Origin: Enterobacteriaceae bacterium
GTDB taxonomy: Bacteria > Pseudomonadota > Gammaproteobacteria > Enterobacterales > Enterobacteriaceae
Length of the DNA: 64,000 nt
Assembly (NCBI GenBank): GCA_902363335.1
Contig: CABIZV010000002.1
Coordinates: 558,001 to 622,000 of the forward strand
Direction of reading: 5' to 3'
In this document: positions 35,768 to 44,229 of the stretch, one piece after another
Layout: every line of letters starts with the position of its first letter
Position numbering within the stretch: the stretch's first letter is position 1
Position numbers and translations under genes: made by a program
The notes under the pieces: model-generated
What the model was told of the DNA's origin: nothing
The model's input: only the letters and a program-made list of their open reading frames with translations
Databases searched by the model: none

Positions 35768-37444
35768 TTACGCTACAACTAGTTCATCGCTAAATATACT
35801 TGAACTGGTTTTTTCATTTTCAATGGCTAATGATTCTCTGTACTCTTTAGCTTCTGCAAACATTGTCCAATGCGCATCAATATTCATTTCTTTAATCGTG
35901 GATTTGATGTCTTTTATACCAACATTGAAGAACTCTTTACGTGAGTTAACTTTGTTTACTTGCTTATCGTTAAACACCTTATGGAGATGATTTTCGAGAG
36001 ATGGAGCATCATCACTGTAGATCATTGCATGCACATCGAATGAGAAAGGCACACTGGCATCACCTAGCTCTCGAACGCGATCAAGAGGTTCGAGTCTACG
36101 CGTCATCCCAATCTTATAAACGTTTTCGCCAAATGAACCGATGTTACTGATCACATATACGTGACCTGAACGTGTTTGCTGTGCCATCGAAATGGCTCGT
36201 TGGTTTTTGGCTTCAGCCTCTTCGTACTTAATTTGCAGCTCAGCCAGTTTCTGTTCGAGGGCTATACGTTGCTCTTCGCCTGCGATCATCAGTTCTTTAG
36301 TCGCTTTATCAATGGCCTGCTGAATAGCTTTTTCTTCTTTTTCAGCTTCTTTTATCGCTTTTTCATACTCGCGGCGCGCTCTTTCTTCTTCACGTAACTG
36401 CTCTTTGATTCGTCTTTGTTCCTCTTTTTCTTCGAGCATAATTTCATTTGCGGCTACTCCCCACTTTAACTCGTTGAGTCGGGCCTGTAAGTAGATATCG
36501 GTAATCCTAGCGGACCTAAAGGCAGAACCGTTAAAATTCACAAGTTCAAATGCATCTTTTATTTCTTGGGATAATTTACCATAATTGTTATGTTTAATTT
36601 TTGAAAGGGTACTATCGACCTTCCCATTAAAAGCATCTAGTACAAATTTGATTGCAGTATTTCGTCTGTTAGATTCGACGTACTCACAGCTTGCCGCTTT
36701 GCTTGTTTTGATAAGAGACTTAGTTAATTCTCTAGCTTTTTGCAGTTCTTTCCCTGCATCTACAAATTCATAGTTTTCTGCTAATTCATCTAAAACACTT
36801 CGATTTGGAACTATCCATTCATCACCGTACCCTTCAATTTTATTTTTCATTGATTTGGCGACAGCTTGATAGGTTTCGGCGAACTCTTTCGCTTCATATG
36901 CGGCGCCGGCAATTTCTTTTGCTCGTATCTCAGCTTCGGCGATAATTTTCATCGCATTATCATTTGCATTTGAGATTAGCTCATCAGCCCTACTATTGGC
37001 GTTGTCCAATCGTTCCTTAGCTTTTAAGCGAGAAATGCGGGCATCTTTAGTTATTGCAACTGCTTCATTATTAGCATTACTTAATGTAAGGCGGGCTTGA
37101 TTATTTGCTTCTAGAACGATGCTGGAGGCTTTAAGTTGTGCTTCATTTACTGTGCTTTTAGCAATCGAGTCTGCTGTTTTTACCGTCTTTTCTGCATCCA
37201 GAACTGCACTATGCAGTTCTTCATATTGCCACAATGGAGCAGCTTTCCCCTCCAGAACGGAGTGCTCTCGTATAGCGTTTGCTAAATGTTCCTGGCTTTC
37301 ATTCAATTCATTCGAAAGAGTTATATTGCGATCATTAAGTGTCTTGATCTCGATCTTATGCTGTTTGCTCTTCTTGAGCAAAATGACACCCAGGATGGGG
37401 GAGCCTATGGCCAGCAACAAAATTACAACAAGAAAAAAATCCAT
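35768..37444 (-). CDS. DUF4041 / GIY-YIG nuclease-domain protein, older copy
   Basis: A 558-residue protein. It has an N-terminal membrane helix (FFLVVILLLAIGSPILGVILL), long charged coiled-coil stretches (about residues 30-200 and 325-420), a DUF4041-type middle, and a C-terminal GIY-YIG domain of the T5orf172/MUG113 type starting GHVYVISN with YKIGMTRRLEPLDRVRELG and SLENHLHKVF. The last ~350 residues are almost identical to the protein at 40017-41714; the N-terminal third differs more. It follows a broken repressor gene, as its paralogue follows intact CI. AGGA supports the start. It is intact although its prophage has decayed. Function unknown; defence or DNA processing is possible. Confidence 0.75.
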   Translation of the reverse strand: MDFFLVVILLLAIGSPILGVILLKKSKQHKIEIKTLNDRNITLSNELNESQEHLANAIREHSVLEGKAAPLWQYEELHSAVLDAEKTVKTADSIAKSTVNEAQLKASSIVLEANNQARLTLSNANNEAVAITKDARISRLKAKERLDNANSRADELISNANDNAMKIIAEAEIRAKEIAGAAYEAKEFAETYQAVAKSMKNKIEGYGDEWIVPNRSVLDELAENYEFVDAGKELQKARELTKSLIKTSKAASCEYVESNRRNTAIKFVLDAFNGKVDSTLSKIKHNNYGKLSQEIKDAFELVNFNGSAFRSARITDIYLQARLNELKWGVAANEIMLEEKEEQRRIKEQLREEERARREYEKAIKEAEKEEKAIQQAIDKATKELMIAGEEQRIALEQKLAELQIKYEEAEAKNQRAISMAQQTRSGHVYVISNIGSFGENVYKIGMTRRLEPLDRVRELGDASVPFSFDVHAMIYSDDAPSLENHLHKVFNDKQVNKVNSRKEFFNVGIKDIKSTIKEMNIDAHWTMFAEAKEYRESLAIENEKTSSSIFSDELVVA

Positions 37445-37463
37445 CTTACATCCTTTTACTGAA

Positions 37464-37795
37464 TCAATATGAAACTGTTGTGCTTCTTATCCATGCAATA
37501 ACTTCCATATCTGAAAAAGCACATTCAAAACTATTTTCTGCAGTAGAGATATTAATTATGCCTCTCGACAGCTTTGCAATCAGTCTAACGGAATAGGTTC
37601 CATCAATATTGATCAACCAGTGCCCATCTGACATTTCCGCGAATTTTTGAACACAGATGTAAGTGGTACTGCCATCACGAACAATAATCGGATATGAAGG
37701 ATTGATGCGGAGAAATGATGCGTCAAACGTAAGAATCACCTTCAACCGTTTTGCCTGCAGTGAAAGAAAACTGCTCCAGTTCTATCTGGCTTTAA
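37464..37795 (-). pseudogene. C-terminal half of a CI-type repressor
   Basis: The part from 37745 reads TTYICVQKFAEMSDGHWLIN and FECAFSDMEVIAWIRSTTVS, matching the C-terminal half of CI at 41734-42330. Before it, ELEQFSFTAGKTVEGDSYV aligns too but ends in a stop caused by a one-base loss in the GTTTTTGAC-like segment. The helix-turn-helix part is gone. The older prophage therefore has no repressor. Confidence 0.8.
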
Positions 37796-37838
37796 GGCGG
37801 CTTGTAAGTAACTGAGTAGAAAACTGTAAATTTCAGGC

Positions 37839-37867
37839 AACAAAAAACCCATTTATGTAAATGGGTT
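37839..37867 (-). terminator. int terminator and probable attL core
   Basis: Ten-base arms AACCCATTTA and TAAATGGGTT (37846-37855, 37858-37867) pair perfectly. On the minus strand TTTTTTG follows, forming a rho-independent terminator for int. The stretch AACAAAAAACCCAT (37839-37852) equals the reverse complement of the last 14 bases of E. coli rybB as I recall it, so the attachment core probably lies here. Confidence 0.65.
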
Positions 37868-37926
37868 AGGAAAAACAATGACTTGTAAGATATTCAATAA
37901 GTTAGGTTGGTGATGAAATGTGGCGA

Positions 37927-38979
37927 TTAGGGGGTAATGCCAACCGCTGTCGCCACTTTGTCGCCACTTGGCAGCGTAGCCAACGGATTAAAGCGCAGGG
38001 CTGTTTCAAGGTGATCGGGTGCCAGGTGAGCATAGCGCATGGTCATTTTTATGTCGTGATGGCCGAGGATTTTCTGCAGAGCCAGGATGTTCCCGCCCGA
38101 CATCATAAAGTGTGCTGCGAACGTGTGACGCAGAACGTGCGTGAGCTGCCCGCGTGGAAGCACGATGGAGGTTTTTTCCATCACCGACAAAAACTGGAAG
38201 TAGCAATCCGTAAAGAACCTGAAGCCATCCAGGGCAATGATTTCTTCATACAGGTCTTTGCTGATCGGAATGCTACGGTTCTTTTTGCCTTTGGTCCTGA
38301 CGAAAGTGATTCGGTACTTAGTGACCTGGGAACGAGTGAGATTCACAGCTTCGCGCCAACGTGCACCTGTGCTTAGGCAGATTTTGACAACCAAAGAGAG
38401 AAGGGGACTTTGTCGACGGCAGTCGTCCAGTAGTTCTGTAATTTGCTCATGCGTCAGCCAGGCCATCTCTTTTTCAGCGATGGTGAATTTGCGCATGTTC
38501 TCCAGTGGGTTCGGTGCACTCCATTCTCCGAGCCGGGCCAGTTCGCTAAACACTCCACTCAGATAACTTTGTTCCAGATTGATTGTTACTGGGCTGGCTC
38601 CATTCTTCCATTTCTCACTGAAATAGATTTCTCCGGTCAGACGTTTGTCGCGGTAGTGTGCAAACATTTTAGATGTGAGGTCTGTCGCAGGAGGATTTCC
38701 GAGGGCATCAACCATCAGGATCAGCTTGTCATGAACGTGCTCACCAGCGGTCAGGGATTTGCCGTGCAGTTTGAACCAGAGATCTACGACGTCTTTGAGT
38801 GTGCGACGATCAACCGACTCACCCAACCACGGCTTGGCTTCTGTCTCATCCATTGTGTGGCGTTCAAATGCCAATGCCTCACCTTTGGTCGCAAATTGCT
38901 TACGCACCCGTCGCCCACTACGCCCGGCGGGGTAGCATTCGCAAATCCATTTTCCTGTGTCTTGTTTTCGTACTGCCAT
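37927..38979 (-). CDS. int: P2/186-type phage integrase
   Basis: A 350-residue tyrosine recombinase. The N-terminal arm-binding domain begins MAVRKQDTGKWICECYPAGRSGRRVRKQF; the catalytic domain shows the first Arg in STGARWREAVNL, then HVLRHTFAAHF, then GHHDIKMTMRYAHLAP with the nucleophilic Tyr. It integrates and excises the prophage with help from the Apl/Cox-type protein at 42426. I place the start at ATG 38979; an in-frame ATG at 38994 lies inside a hairpin. The GAGGG that would serve as its ribosome site is part of the terminator hairpin just upstream. Confidence 0.92.
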   Translation of the reverse strand: MAVRKQDTGKWICECYPAGRSGRRVRKQFATKGEALAFERHTMDETEAKPWLGESVDRRTLKDVVDLWFKLHGKSLTAGEHVHDKLILMVDALGNPPATDLTSKMFAHYRDKRLTGEIYFSEKWKNGASPVTINLEQSYLSGVFSELARLGEWSAPNPLENMRKFTIAEKEMAWLTHEQITELLDDCRRQSPLLSLVVKICLSTGARWREAVNLTRSQVTKYRITFVRTKGKKNRSIPISKDLYEEIIALDGFRFFTDCYFQFLSVMEKTSIVLPRGQLTHVLRHTFAAHFMMSGGNILALQKILGHHDIKMTMRYAHLAPDHLETALRFNPLATLPSGDKVATAVGITP

Positions 38980-38985
38980 AAAAAA

Positions 38986-39005
38986 AGCCCTCATGTCTGA
39001 GGGCT
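38986..39005 (-). terminator. terminator hairpin overlapping the int ribosome site
   Basis: Arms AGCCCTCA and TGAGGGCT (38986-38993, 38998-39005). On the minus strand it is followed by TTTTTT and then directly by the int ATG at 38979. It should stop most transcripts coming from CI and the DUF4041 gene. Confidence 0.7.
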
Positions 39006-39069
39006 AAATTTAACTGTATGTTTGAACAGTGGTCAATGTATGAATTTCATAAATTCATACATCATCAAC

Positions 39070-39999
39070 TTAAGTTCTTAAGGCCTTTGATAAGCGGTCA
39101 CCTATTGCTCGTTTCCAAACTTTATTATGAACGATACGCTCATATTCAAGTTCACCATTGATAATCTCGGCTTTGGTTAATTGGGATAATGTTTCCCAAT
39201 CTTTTTTGAAAATGTAAGTCGCATTATCAAGGAAAATGCTTTCAAGAACGTATATACCTTTACTTTCAAAACCAAAGATAAAATACCCGTTGAATCCCGC
39301 ATGACCCGTAGCAATGAAATCAGGTTTGTATACATTGATTAGCTTGAGCCTGGATTCAATAACCTCTTTATCACTATCTGATGCTGAAGTCTTTTGTGTG
39401 TTAGTAGCTATTATTTTTGAGATTTCTTCCCATGGATATTTCCCTTTAGGTAATACAGACCATAAGACTTTTTTGAATTTTGTTGTTATTAATGGCTCTT
39501 TTTCTGTATCTAAAATTTCTATCTCATCAAAACATTCGAGCATTAAATTTATTATGTGAATGTTTAACTCTGAATTTTTATCAGATAAATTTAGTAAAGG
39601 AGACGTTATGTATGTCCCATTTTTTGTTTTAGCAACAGAGAGCATTATCGCAGGAGCTGGAATATGCTCTCTTGCTATCCGCATAGCCGTTCGTGTGCGC
39701 ATCCCATAATGAGGATTTCTATGCCAATCGTATGTAGTACTTGTATATGAAACGCTGTATTGCTCTTTTGGTAAATCTGGGCGAAGGATTTCCTTTCCAT
39801 TAGCATTGAAACTTGTAAACTTACCAATAACGCTCGGTATTATCGATAGGCCTTCTTCTGGCGAAATTCCTAATCCAATCTCAGCTAGCTTGGCAGGTTC
39901 GATATCCTCTAACTTGACACCTAAGGTTATATTGTCTTGACCACCACAACACTTCAAAAAACGATCTAATGTTCTAATGGAATTAGCTTTAAATTTCAT
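39070..39999 (-). CDS. uncharacterised 309-residue prophage protein
   Basis: I do not recognise this protein. It starts MKFKANSIRTLDRFLKCCGG after AGGAGAG and has no signal peptide or membrane segments. A middle block reads WHRNPHYGMRTRTAMRIARE, and the C-terminal third, LINVYKPDFIATGHAGFNGYFIFGFESKGIYVLES, looks like a compact beta-rich domain. It starts 17 bases after the DUF4041 gene ends, so CI, DUF4041 and this gene form one operon expressed in the lysogen. The older prophage lacks it. Low GC compared with structural phage genes suggests a cargo gene; defence or lysogenic conversion is inferred from place only. Confidence 0.65.
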   Translation of the reverse strand: MKFKANSIRTLDRFLKCCGGQDNITLGVKLEDIEPAKLAEIGLGISPEEGLSIIPSVIGKFTSFNANGKEILRPDLPKEQYSVSYTSTTYDWHRNPHYGMRTRTAMRIAREHIPAPAIMLSVAKTKNGTYITSPLLNLSDKNSELNIHIINLMLECFDEIEILDTEKEPLITTKFKKVLWSVLPKGKYPWEEISKIIATNTQKTSASDSDKEVIESRLKLINVYKPDFIATGHAGFNGYFIFGFESKGIYVLESIFLDNATYIFKKDWETLSQLTKAEIINGELEYERIVHNKVWKRAIGDRLSKALRT

Positions 40000-40016
40000 T
40001 AAAAAACTCTCCTTAG

Positions 40017-41714
40017 TTAAGCAACGATCAGTTCATCATGGGGGATTTTATCAGTAGGGACTTTTTCACTTAAGGCCAGTGACTCACGGTATTCTTTAGC
40101 CTCAGCAAACATCGTCCAGTGCGCATCAATACTCATTTCTTGAATCGTAGATTTGATGTCTTTTATACCAACATTGAAGAATTCTTTGCGTGCGTTAACT
40201 TTGTTCACTTGCTTATCGTTAAACACTTTGTGGAGATGATTTTCAAGTGATGGGGCATCATCACTGTAGATCATTGCATGCACATCGAATGAGAAAGGTA
40301 CGCTTGCATCACCCAACTCACGAACTCGATCAAGCGGTTCAAGTCTACGTGTCATCCCAATCTTATAAACGTTTTCTCCAAAGGAACCGATGTTACTGAT
40401 CACATATACATGACCTGAACGTGTTTGCTGCGCCATCGAAATGGCTCGTTGGTTTTTGGCTTCAGCTTCTTCGTACTTAATTTGCAGCTCAGCCAGTTTC
40501 TGTTCGAGGGCTATACGCTGTTCTTCGCCTGCGAGCATCAGTTCTTTAGTCGCTTTGTCGATAGCTTGCTGAATCGTTTTCTCTTCTTTTTCGGCTTCTT
40601 TTATCGCTCTCTCATATTCTCGGCGAGCTTTTTCTTCTTCGCGCAACTGCTCTTTGATGCGTCTTTGTTCTTCTTTTTCTTCGAGCATAATTTCATTAAC
40701 TGCAACGCCCCATTTAAGTTCGTTGAGTCGGGCTTGTAAGTATATATCAGTGATCTTAGCCGATCTAAAAGCGGAGCCGTTATAATTCACAAGCTGAAAT
40801 GCGTCCTTAATTTCTTGGGAAAGTTTACCGTAATTATTATGTTTGATTTTAGAAAGCGTACTATCAACTTTTCCATTGAATGCATCTAATACAAATTTTA
40901 TTGCAGTATTACGTCTATTAGGTTCGACATATTCACAGCTTGCCGCTTTGCTCGTTTTGATTAAAGATTTTGTTAACTCTCTCGCTTTTTGGAGTTCTCT
41001 TCCTGTATCAGTAAATTCATAATTCTCTGCAAGTTCATCCAAAACGCTTCGATTTGGAACTATCCATTCATCGCCGTACCCTTCAATTTTATTTTTCATT
41101 GACTTGGCTACAGCTTGGTAGGTTTCTGCAAACTCTTTCGCTTCATATGCAGAACCTGCAATTTCTTTTGCTCGGACCTCCGCATCTGAGATTATTTTCA
41201 TTGCATTATCATTTGCGTTGGAAATTAGTTCATCAGCTTTACTATTTGCGTTATCTAACCGCTCTTTAGCTTTCAAACGAGCGTCACGGGCATCTTTGGT
41301 GATTGCTACTGCTTCGCTGTTCGCGTTGCTTATTGTGAGCCGGGCTTGGTTATGAGCTTCATTTACAGCTCTGGCAGCCTTTATTTGGGCTTCTTCAATT
41401 TTTTCTTTGGCTATTGAGTCAGCAGTTTTTATCTTTTTCTCAGCATCCAGGACTGCGTCATGTAACTCTTGATACTGCCATAAGGGACTTGCTTTCCCTT
41501 CAAGTTCAGAGTGCTCTCGAACGGCTTGAGCTAAATTTTCTTCAGTCTGGCTAAGCTTCTCTTGGTTTTCATGTAACTCATTTGTGAGGGCTGTATTGCT
41601 CGCGATAAGGCTATCGATCTCCACCTTATGCTTTTTGCCTTTCTTCACCAGAATCACTGTCAGGATTGGAGAAAGTAACGCTAATACGATTACTACTGTG
41701 ACAAATAAATCCAT
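40017..41714 (-). CDS. DUF4041 / GIY-YIG nuclease-domain protein, intact prophage copy
   Basis: A 565-residue protein, paralogue of the gene at 35768-37444. Order of parts: N-terminal membrane helix (VTVVIVLALLSPILTVILV), coiled coil to about residue 200, DUF4041-type region with NRRNTAIKFVLDAFNGKVDSTL, a second coiled coil (about 325-430), and a GIY-YIG domain from residue 434 with VYVISN, YKIGMTRR and SLENHLHKVF. These domains cleave DNA in other proteins, but here the substrate is unknown. It lies 20 bases after CI in the lysogenic operon. AAGGA stands before the start. The membrane anchor plus nuclease could act on incoming DNA at the envelope; that is inference. Confidence 0.8.
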   Translation of the reverse strand: MDLFVTVVIVLALLSPILTVILVKKGKKHKVEIDSLIASNTALTNELHENQEKLSQTEENLAQAVREHSELEGKASPLWQYQELHDAVLDAEKKIKTADSIAKEKIEEAQIKAARAVNEAHNQARLTISNANSEAVAITKDARDARLKAKERLDNANSKADELISNANDNAMKIISDAEVRAKEIAGSAYEAKEFAETYQAVAKSMKNKIEGYGDEWIVPNRSVLDELAENYEFTDTGRELQKARELTKSLIKTSKAASCEYVEPNRRNTAIKFVLDAFNGKVDSTLSKIKHNNYGKLSQEIKDAFQLVNYNGSAFRSAKITDIYLQARLNELKWGVAVNEIMLEEKEEQRRIKEQLREEEKARREYERAIKEAEKEEKTIQQAIDKATKELMLAGEEQRIALEQKLAELQIKYEEAEAKNQRAISMAQQTRSGHVYVISNIGSFGENVYKIGMTRRLEPLDRVRELGDASVPFSFDVHAMIYSDDAPSLENHLHKVFNDKQVNKVNARKEFFNVGIKDIKSTIQEMSIDAHWTMFAEAKEYRESLALSEKVPTDKIPHDELIVA

Positions 41715-41733
41715 TTCATAATCCTTTACTCGA

Positions 41734-42330
41734 TCAGTTTGAAACTGTTGTGCTTCTCACGCATGCAATTACTTCAATATCTGAAAAAGCACACTCAAAA
41801 CTATTGTCTGTAGTGGAAATTTTAATCATTCCCTTAGGCAGTCTGGTGATCAGTCTAATGGAATACGTCCCATCGATATTGATCAACCAGTGCCCATCAA
41901 GCACTTCTGCAAACTTTTGTTCACAGATGTATGTAGTCGGTCCGTCGAGGACAACCATCGGAGCAGATAGATTTGCTGGAAGAAATGATGTGTCAAAAAC
42001 ATACGATCCATCTTCAACCATTTTTCCTGCGGCCAGACGAAACTTTGCGAGCTCTTCGGTGGTTGCTGTTTGAGAACTTAGCTTGAGGCCTTGCCCGGTG
42101 GCTAACCAATTGAGCGAGATACCTGTTTCCAGGGCACATTGAATTATCCAATCTGCGGGGAAGGTATCTCGCATGTATCTGTTAGCCAATGTGCTTTTTG
42201 ACACTTCTAAGTGGTCAGCAAGGGCTTGCCGTGTTGTAAAACCATATGCCTCAACCAATCGCTCAATCGCAGCCTTGCCACCCTGATTGGGATTTATTTT
42301 GATCTCATTTGGGTACTTTGATGTTGACAT
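41734..42330 (-). CDS. cI: phage 186-type CI repressor
   Basis: A 198-residue repressor. The N-terminal helix-turn-helix is visible in AAIERLVEAYGFTTRQALADHLEVSKSTLANRYM (about residues 18-51), followed by FPADWIIQCALETGISLNWLATGQG, which resembles the 186 CI family (Phage_CI_repr). The C-terminal half is the oligomerisation domain; its sequence is duplicated in the relic at 37464-37795. It keeps the prophage silent and lies divergent from the apl/cII operon. Confidence 0.88.
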   Translation of the reverse strand: MSTSKYPNEIKINPNQGGKAAIERLVEAYGFTTRQALADHLEVSKSTLANRYMRDTFPADWIIQCALETGISLNWLATGQGLKLSSQTATTEELAKFRLAAGKMVEDGSYVFDTSFLPANLSAPMVVLDGPTTYICEQKFAEVLDGHWLINIDGTYSIRLITRLPKGMIKISTTDNSFECAFSDIEVIACVRSTTVSN

Positions 42331-42377
42331 ATCTCTTATGCGATCCTAGTATCAGTTTCGTTCCCATTTGGGGACTT
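42306..42377. promoter_or_regulatory. repeated CI operator candidates
   Basis: CATTTGGGTACTT (42306-42318) and CATTTGGGGACTT (42365-42377) differ at one base and lie 59 bases apart, one in the start of cI and one in the gap to apl. The second is part of the imperfect palindrome TTCCCATTTGGGGA. Likely repressor or Apl sites. Confidence 0.45.
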
Positions 42378-42425
42378 GTCACGATTACTACCGGCTCACC
42401 ACAAGCCAATAGGAGATGTTGCATC

Positions 42426-42647
42426 ATGACCCCAAACATTTCAATCACTCTGAATACGCCGCACGTCACAATCGAACGTTATAGCGAGCTGACCGGACTA
42501 CCTGTAGACACCATAAACGACATGCTTGCTGATGGTCGTTTGCCTCGCCACCGTCTGCGTAAGGACAAGAAGCGCGAGAAGGTGATGATTAACATTGTCG
42601 CACTGACTGTAGATGCGCTCTCTGATTGCAATGTCGCTATTAGTTAG
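42426..42647 (+). CDS. apl: Apl/Cox-like excisionase and early regulator
   Basis: A 73-residue DNA-binding protein starting MTPNISITLNTPHVTIERYS, then ELTGLPVDTINDMLADGRLP and RHRLRKDKKREKVMINIVAL. The helix-turn-helix with a basic wing is like 186 Apl and P2 Cox, which direct excision and repress the lysogenic promoter. It is the first gene to the right of cI. I use ATG 42426 after AGGAG; the longer frame would cross the promoter region. Confidence 0.82.
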   Translation: MTPNISITLNTPHVTIERYSELTGLPVDTINDMLADGRLPRHRLRKDKKREKVMINIVALTVDALSDCNVAIS

Positions 42648-42679
42648 TTCCATTTTGAGATACATCGGAGCCTCTGACT

Positions 42680-43189
42680 ATGTTTGACTATCGCGTTTCC
42701 AAACACCCGCATTTTGAAGAAGCCTGCCGCGCCTTTGCCTTGCGTCACAACATGGCAAAACTGGCGGAACGTGCGGGTATGAACGTTCAAACTCTGCGTA
42801 ATAAGTTGAATCCTGAGCAACCACATCAGCTCACAGCACCGGACATCTGGCTGCTAACCGACCTTACTGAAGACTCCACACTGGTTGATGGCTTTCTGGC
42901 GCAGATCCATTGCCTGGCGTGTGTGCCCACCAATGAAGTCGCACGTGAGAAAATGCCGCAGTACGTATTGAGCGCTACCGCTGAAATCGGACGTGTAGCG
43001 GCGAGTGCAGTTTCCGATGTTCAGCTAAATGCCGCTACTCGCCGTCAGGTGGTCGAGAGCGTCAATTCTGTTACGCGTCTTATGGCTCTTACCGCCATTT
43101 CTCTGCAGGCGCGTTTGCAGGCTAACCCAGCGATGGCGAGCGTGGTCGATACCGTGACGGGCCTTGGCTCATCGTTCGGGTTGAGTTGA
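42680..43189 (+). CDS. cII: 186-type CII protein
   Basis: A 169-residue protein that matches phage 186 CII: FDYRVSKHPHFEEACRAFAL, then HNMAKLAERAGMNVQTLRNKLNPEQPHQL (helix-turn-helix), and a long helical C-terminal region. CII activates establishment of lysogeny from a promoter inside the early region. It lies 32 bases after apl in the early lytic operon. Confidence 0.88.
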   Translation: MFDYRVSKHPHFEEACRAFALRHNMAKLAERAGMNVQTLRNKLNPEQPHQLTAPDIWLLTDLTEDSTLVDGFLAQIHCLACVPTNEVAREKMPQYVLSATAEIGRVAASAVSDVQLNAATRRQVVESVNSVTRLMALTAISLQARLQANPAMASVVDTVTGLGSSFGLS

Positions 43190-43196
43190 GGTGTTT

Positions 43197-43397
43197 ATGC
43201 TGAACAACGAACCATCATTTGCGTCGTTACTGGTTAAGCAAAGCCCTGGAATGCATTTCGGTCACGGCTGGATTGCAGGAAAGGATGGTAAGCGCTGGCA
43301 CCCGTCCCGCTCACAGGCGGAATTACTGGCTGGCCTGTCTACCACGAAGAAGGGGAAGCCATGGCTATTGAAGGCGCTTCAACGACTCGTACGATAA
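43197..43397 (+). CDS. fil: phage filamentation protein Fil-like
   Basis: A 66-residue protein, MLNNEPSFASLLVKQSPGMH, then FGHGWIAGKDGKRWHPSRSQ, resembling 186 Fil, which blocks host cell division when expressed. TGAGG precedes ATG 43197. Its last 37 bases overlap the next gene. Confidence 0.7.
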   Translation: MLNNEPSFASLLVKQSPGMHFGHGWIAGKDGKRWHPSRSQAELLAGLSTTKKGKPWLLKALQRLVR

Positions 43398-43702
43398 GCC
43401 CAGGGGAGCGCTATGAGGGACTGAACCACATAGCCGAATTACGGGCAAAGGTATTCGGTCATAACGTTGAGTCAGAGCTTGAGCGGTTTATTGAAGATAT
43501 GAGCGACCCACTGGACGCCAACAATAAGCAAAACAAGCGTGCATTAGCCGCCATCTATTTTATGGCAAATATTCCGGCAGAACGTCACAGCGTCAAAATT
43601 AGTGAGCTGACGACTGACGAAAAGCGGGAGCTGATAAAGGCAATGAACCATTTTCGTGCAGTGGTGAGCTTATTCCCTAAACGGCTAACCATGCCGAATT
43701 AA
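43361..43702 (+). CDS. DUF5347-type phage early protein
   Basis: A 113-residue protein, with ERYEGLNHIAELRAKVFGHN and later NKQNKRALAAIYFMANIPAERHS. It occurs at this place in many P2-like phages; I believe it is DUF5347. No catalytic motif is visible and its function is unknown. The ATG follows AAGGGGAAGCC and overlaps the end of fil. Confidence 0.65.
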   Translation: MAIEGASTTRTISPGERYEGLNHIAELRAKVFGHNVESELERFIEDMSDPLDANNKQNKRALAAIYFMANIPAERHSVKISELTTDEKRELIKAMNHFRAVVSLFPKRLTMPN

Positions 43703-43768
43703 CCCCCAACAGAAATTAATGGCGTAAACCCGCCGGGCATTCTTTTGCCCAAATTCAGGAGAAACACG

Positions 43769-44002
43769 ATGCGAAATATTGAAACCAGAACCACCAAAAC
43801 CGGATCAGATGATGCCGGGCTTAACCTGATGTTGACTGAGGCGCGCATGGAAGAACGCCGTGGCCGCGCTGATGTATTTGCTGCGCATCTGGAAAAGCTG
43901 GCGGTGCATATCACTCGCGACAGACTCAATGGCACTGAGGCCGCAGAGCTTCTGCGTAATTCTGCCGAAACCATCCAAAACGAAGCGCAGGAGATCCACT
44001 GA
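43769..44002 (+). CDS. DUF2732-type phage early protein
   Basis: A 77-residue protein starting MRNIETRTTKTGSDDAGLNL after AGGAG with seven bases spacing. The core LMLTEARMEERRGRADVFAAHLEKLA is a helix-rich block common in P2-like early regions (DUF2732). Function unknown. Its stop overlaps the next start (TGATG). Confidence 0.68.
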   Translation: MRNIETRTTKTGSDDAGLNLMLTEARMEERRGRADVFAAHLEKLAVHITRDRLNGTEAAELLRNSAETIQNEAQEIH

Positions 44003-44229
44003 TGGCTGATTCAATGGACCTTGTGCAAGAGCGTGTAGAAGAAGAACGCCAGCGGCACATCCACACCGCCCGTAACAAAGCGCCGGGCGTTTCCCGTGTT
44101 CTTTGCATTGATTGCGATGCACCGATCCCGCCAGCTCGCCGCCGCGCTATTCCGGGTGTGCAGTGCTGCATCACCTGTCAGGAAATCGCAGAACTGAAAG
44201 GCAAGCACTACAACGGAGGAGTTGTATGA
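44002..44229 (+). CDS. TraR/DksA-type zinc finger protein
   Basis: A 75-residue protein. An N-terminal helical part, MADSMDLVQERVEEERQRHI, is followed by CIDCDAPIPPARRRAIPGVQCCITCQ, with CxxC pairs forming a DksA/TraR zinc finger. Such phage proteins can bind RNA polymerase in the secondary channel and change host transcription. It is coupled to the neighbours by overlapping stop and start codons on both sides. Confidence 0.82.
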   Translation: MADSMDLVQERVEEERQRHIHTARNKAPGVSRVLCIDCDAPIPPARRRAIPGVQCCITCQEIAELKGKHYNGGVV

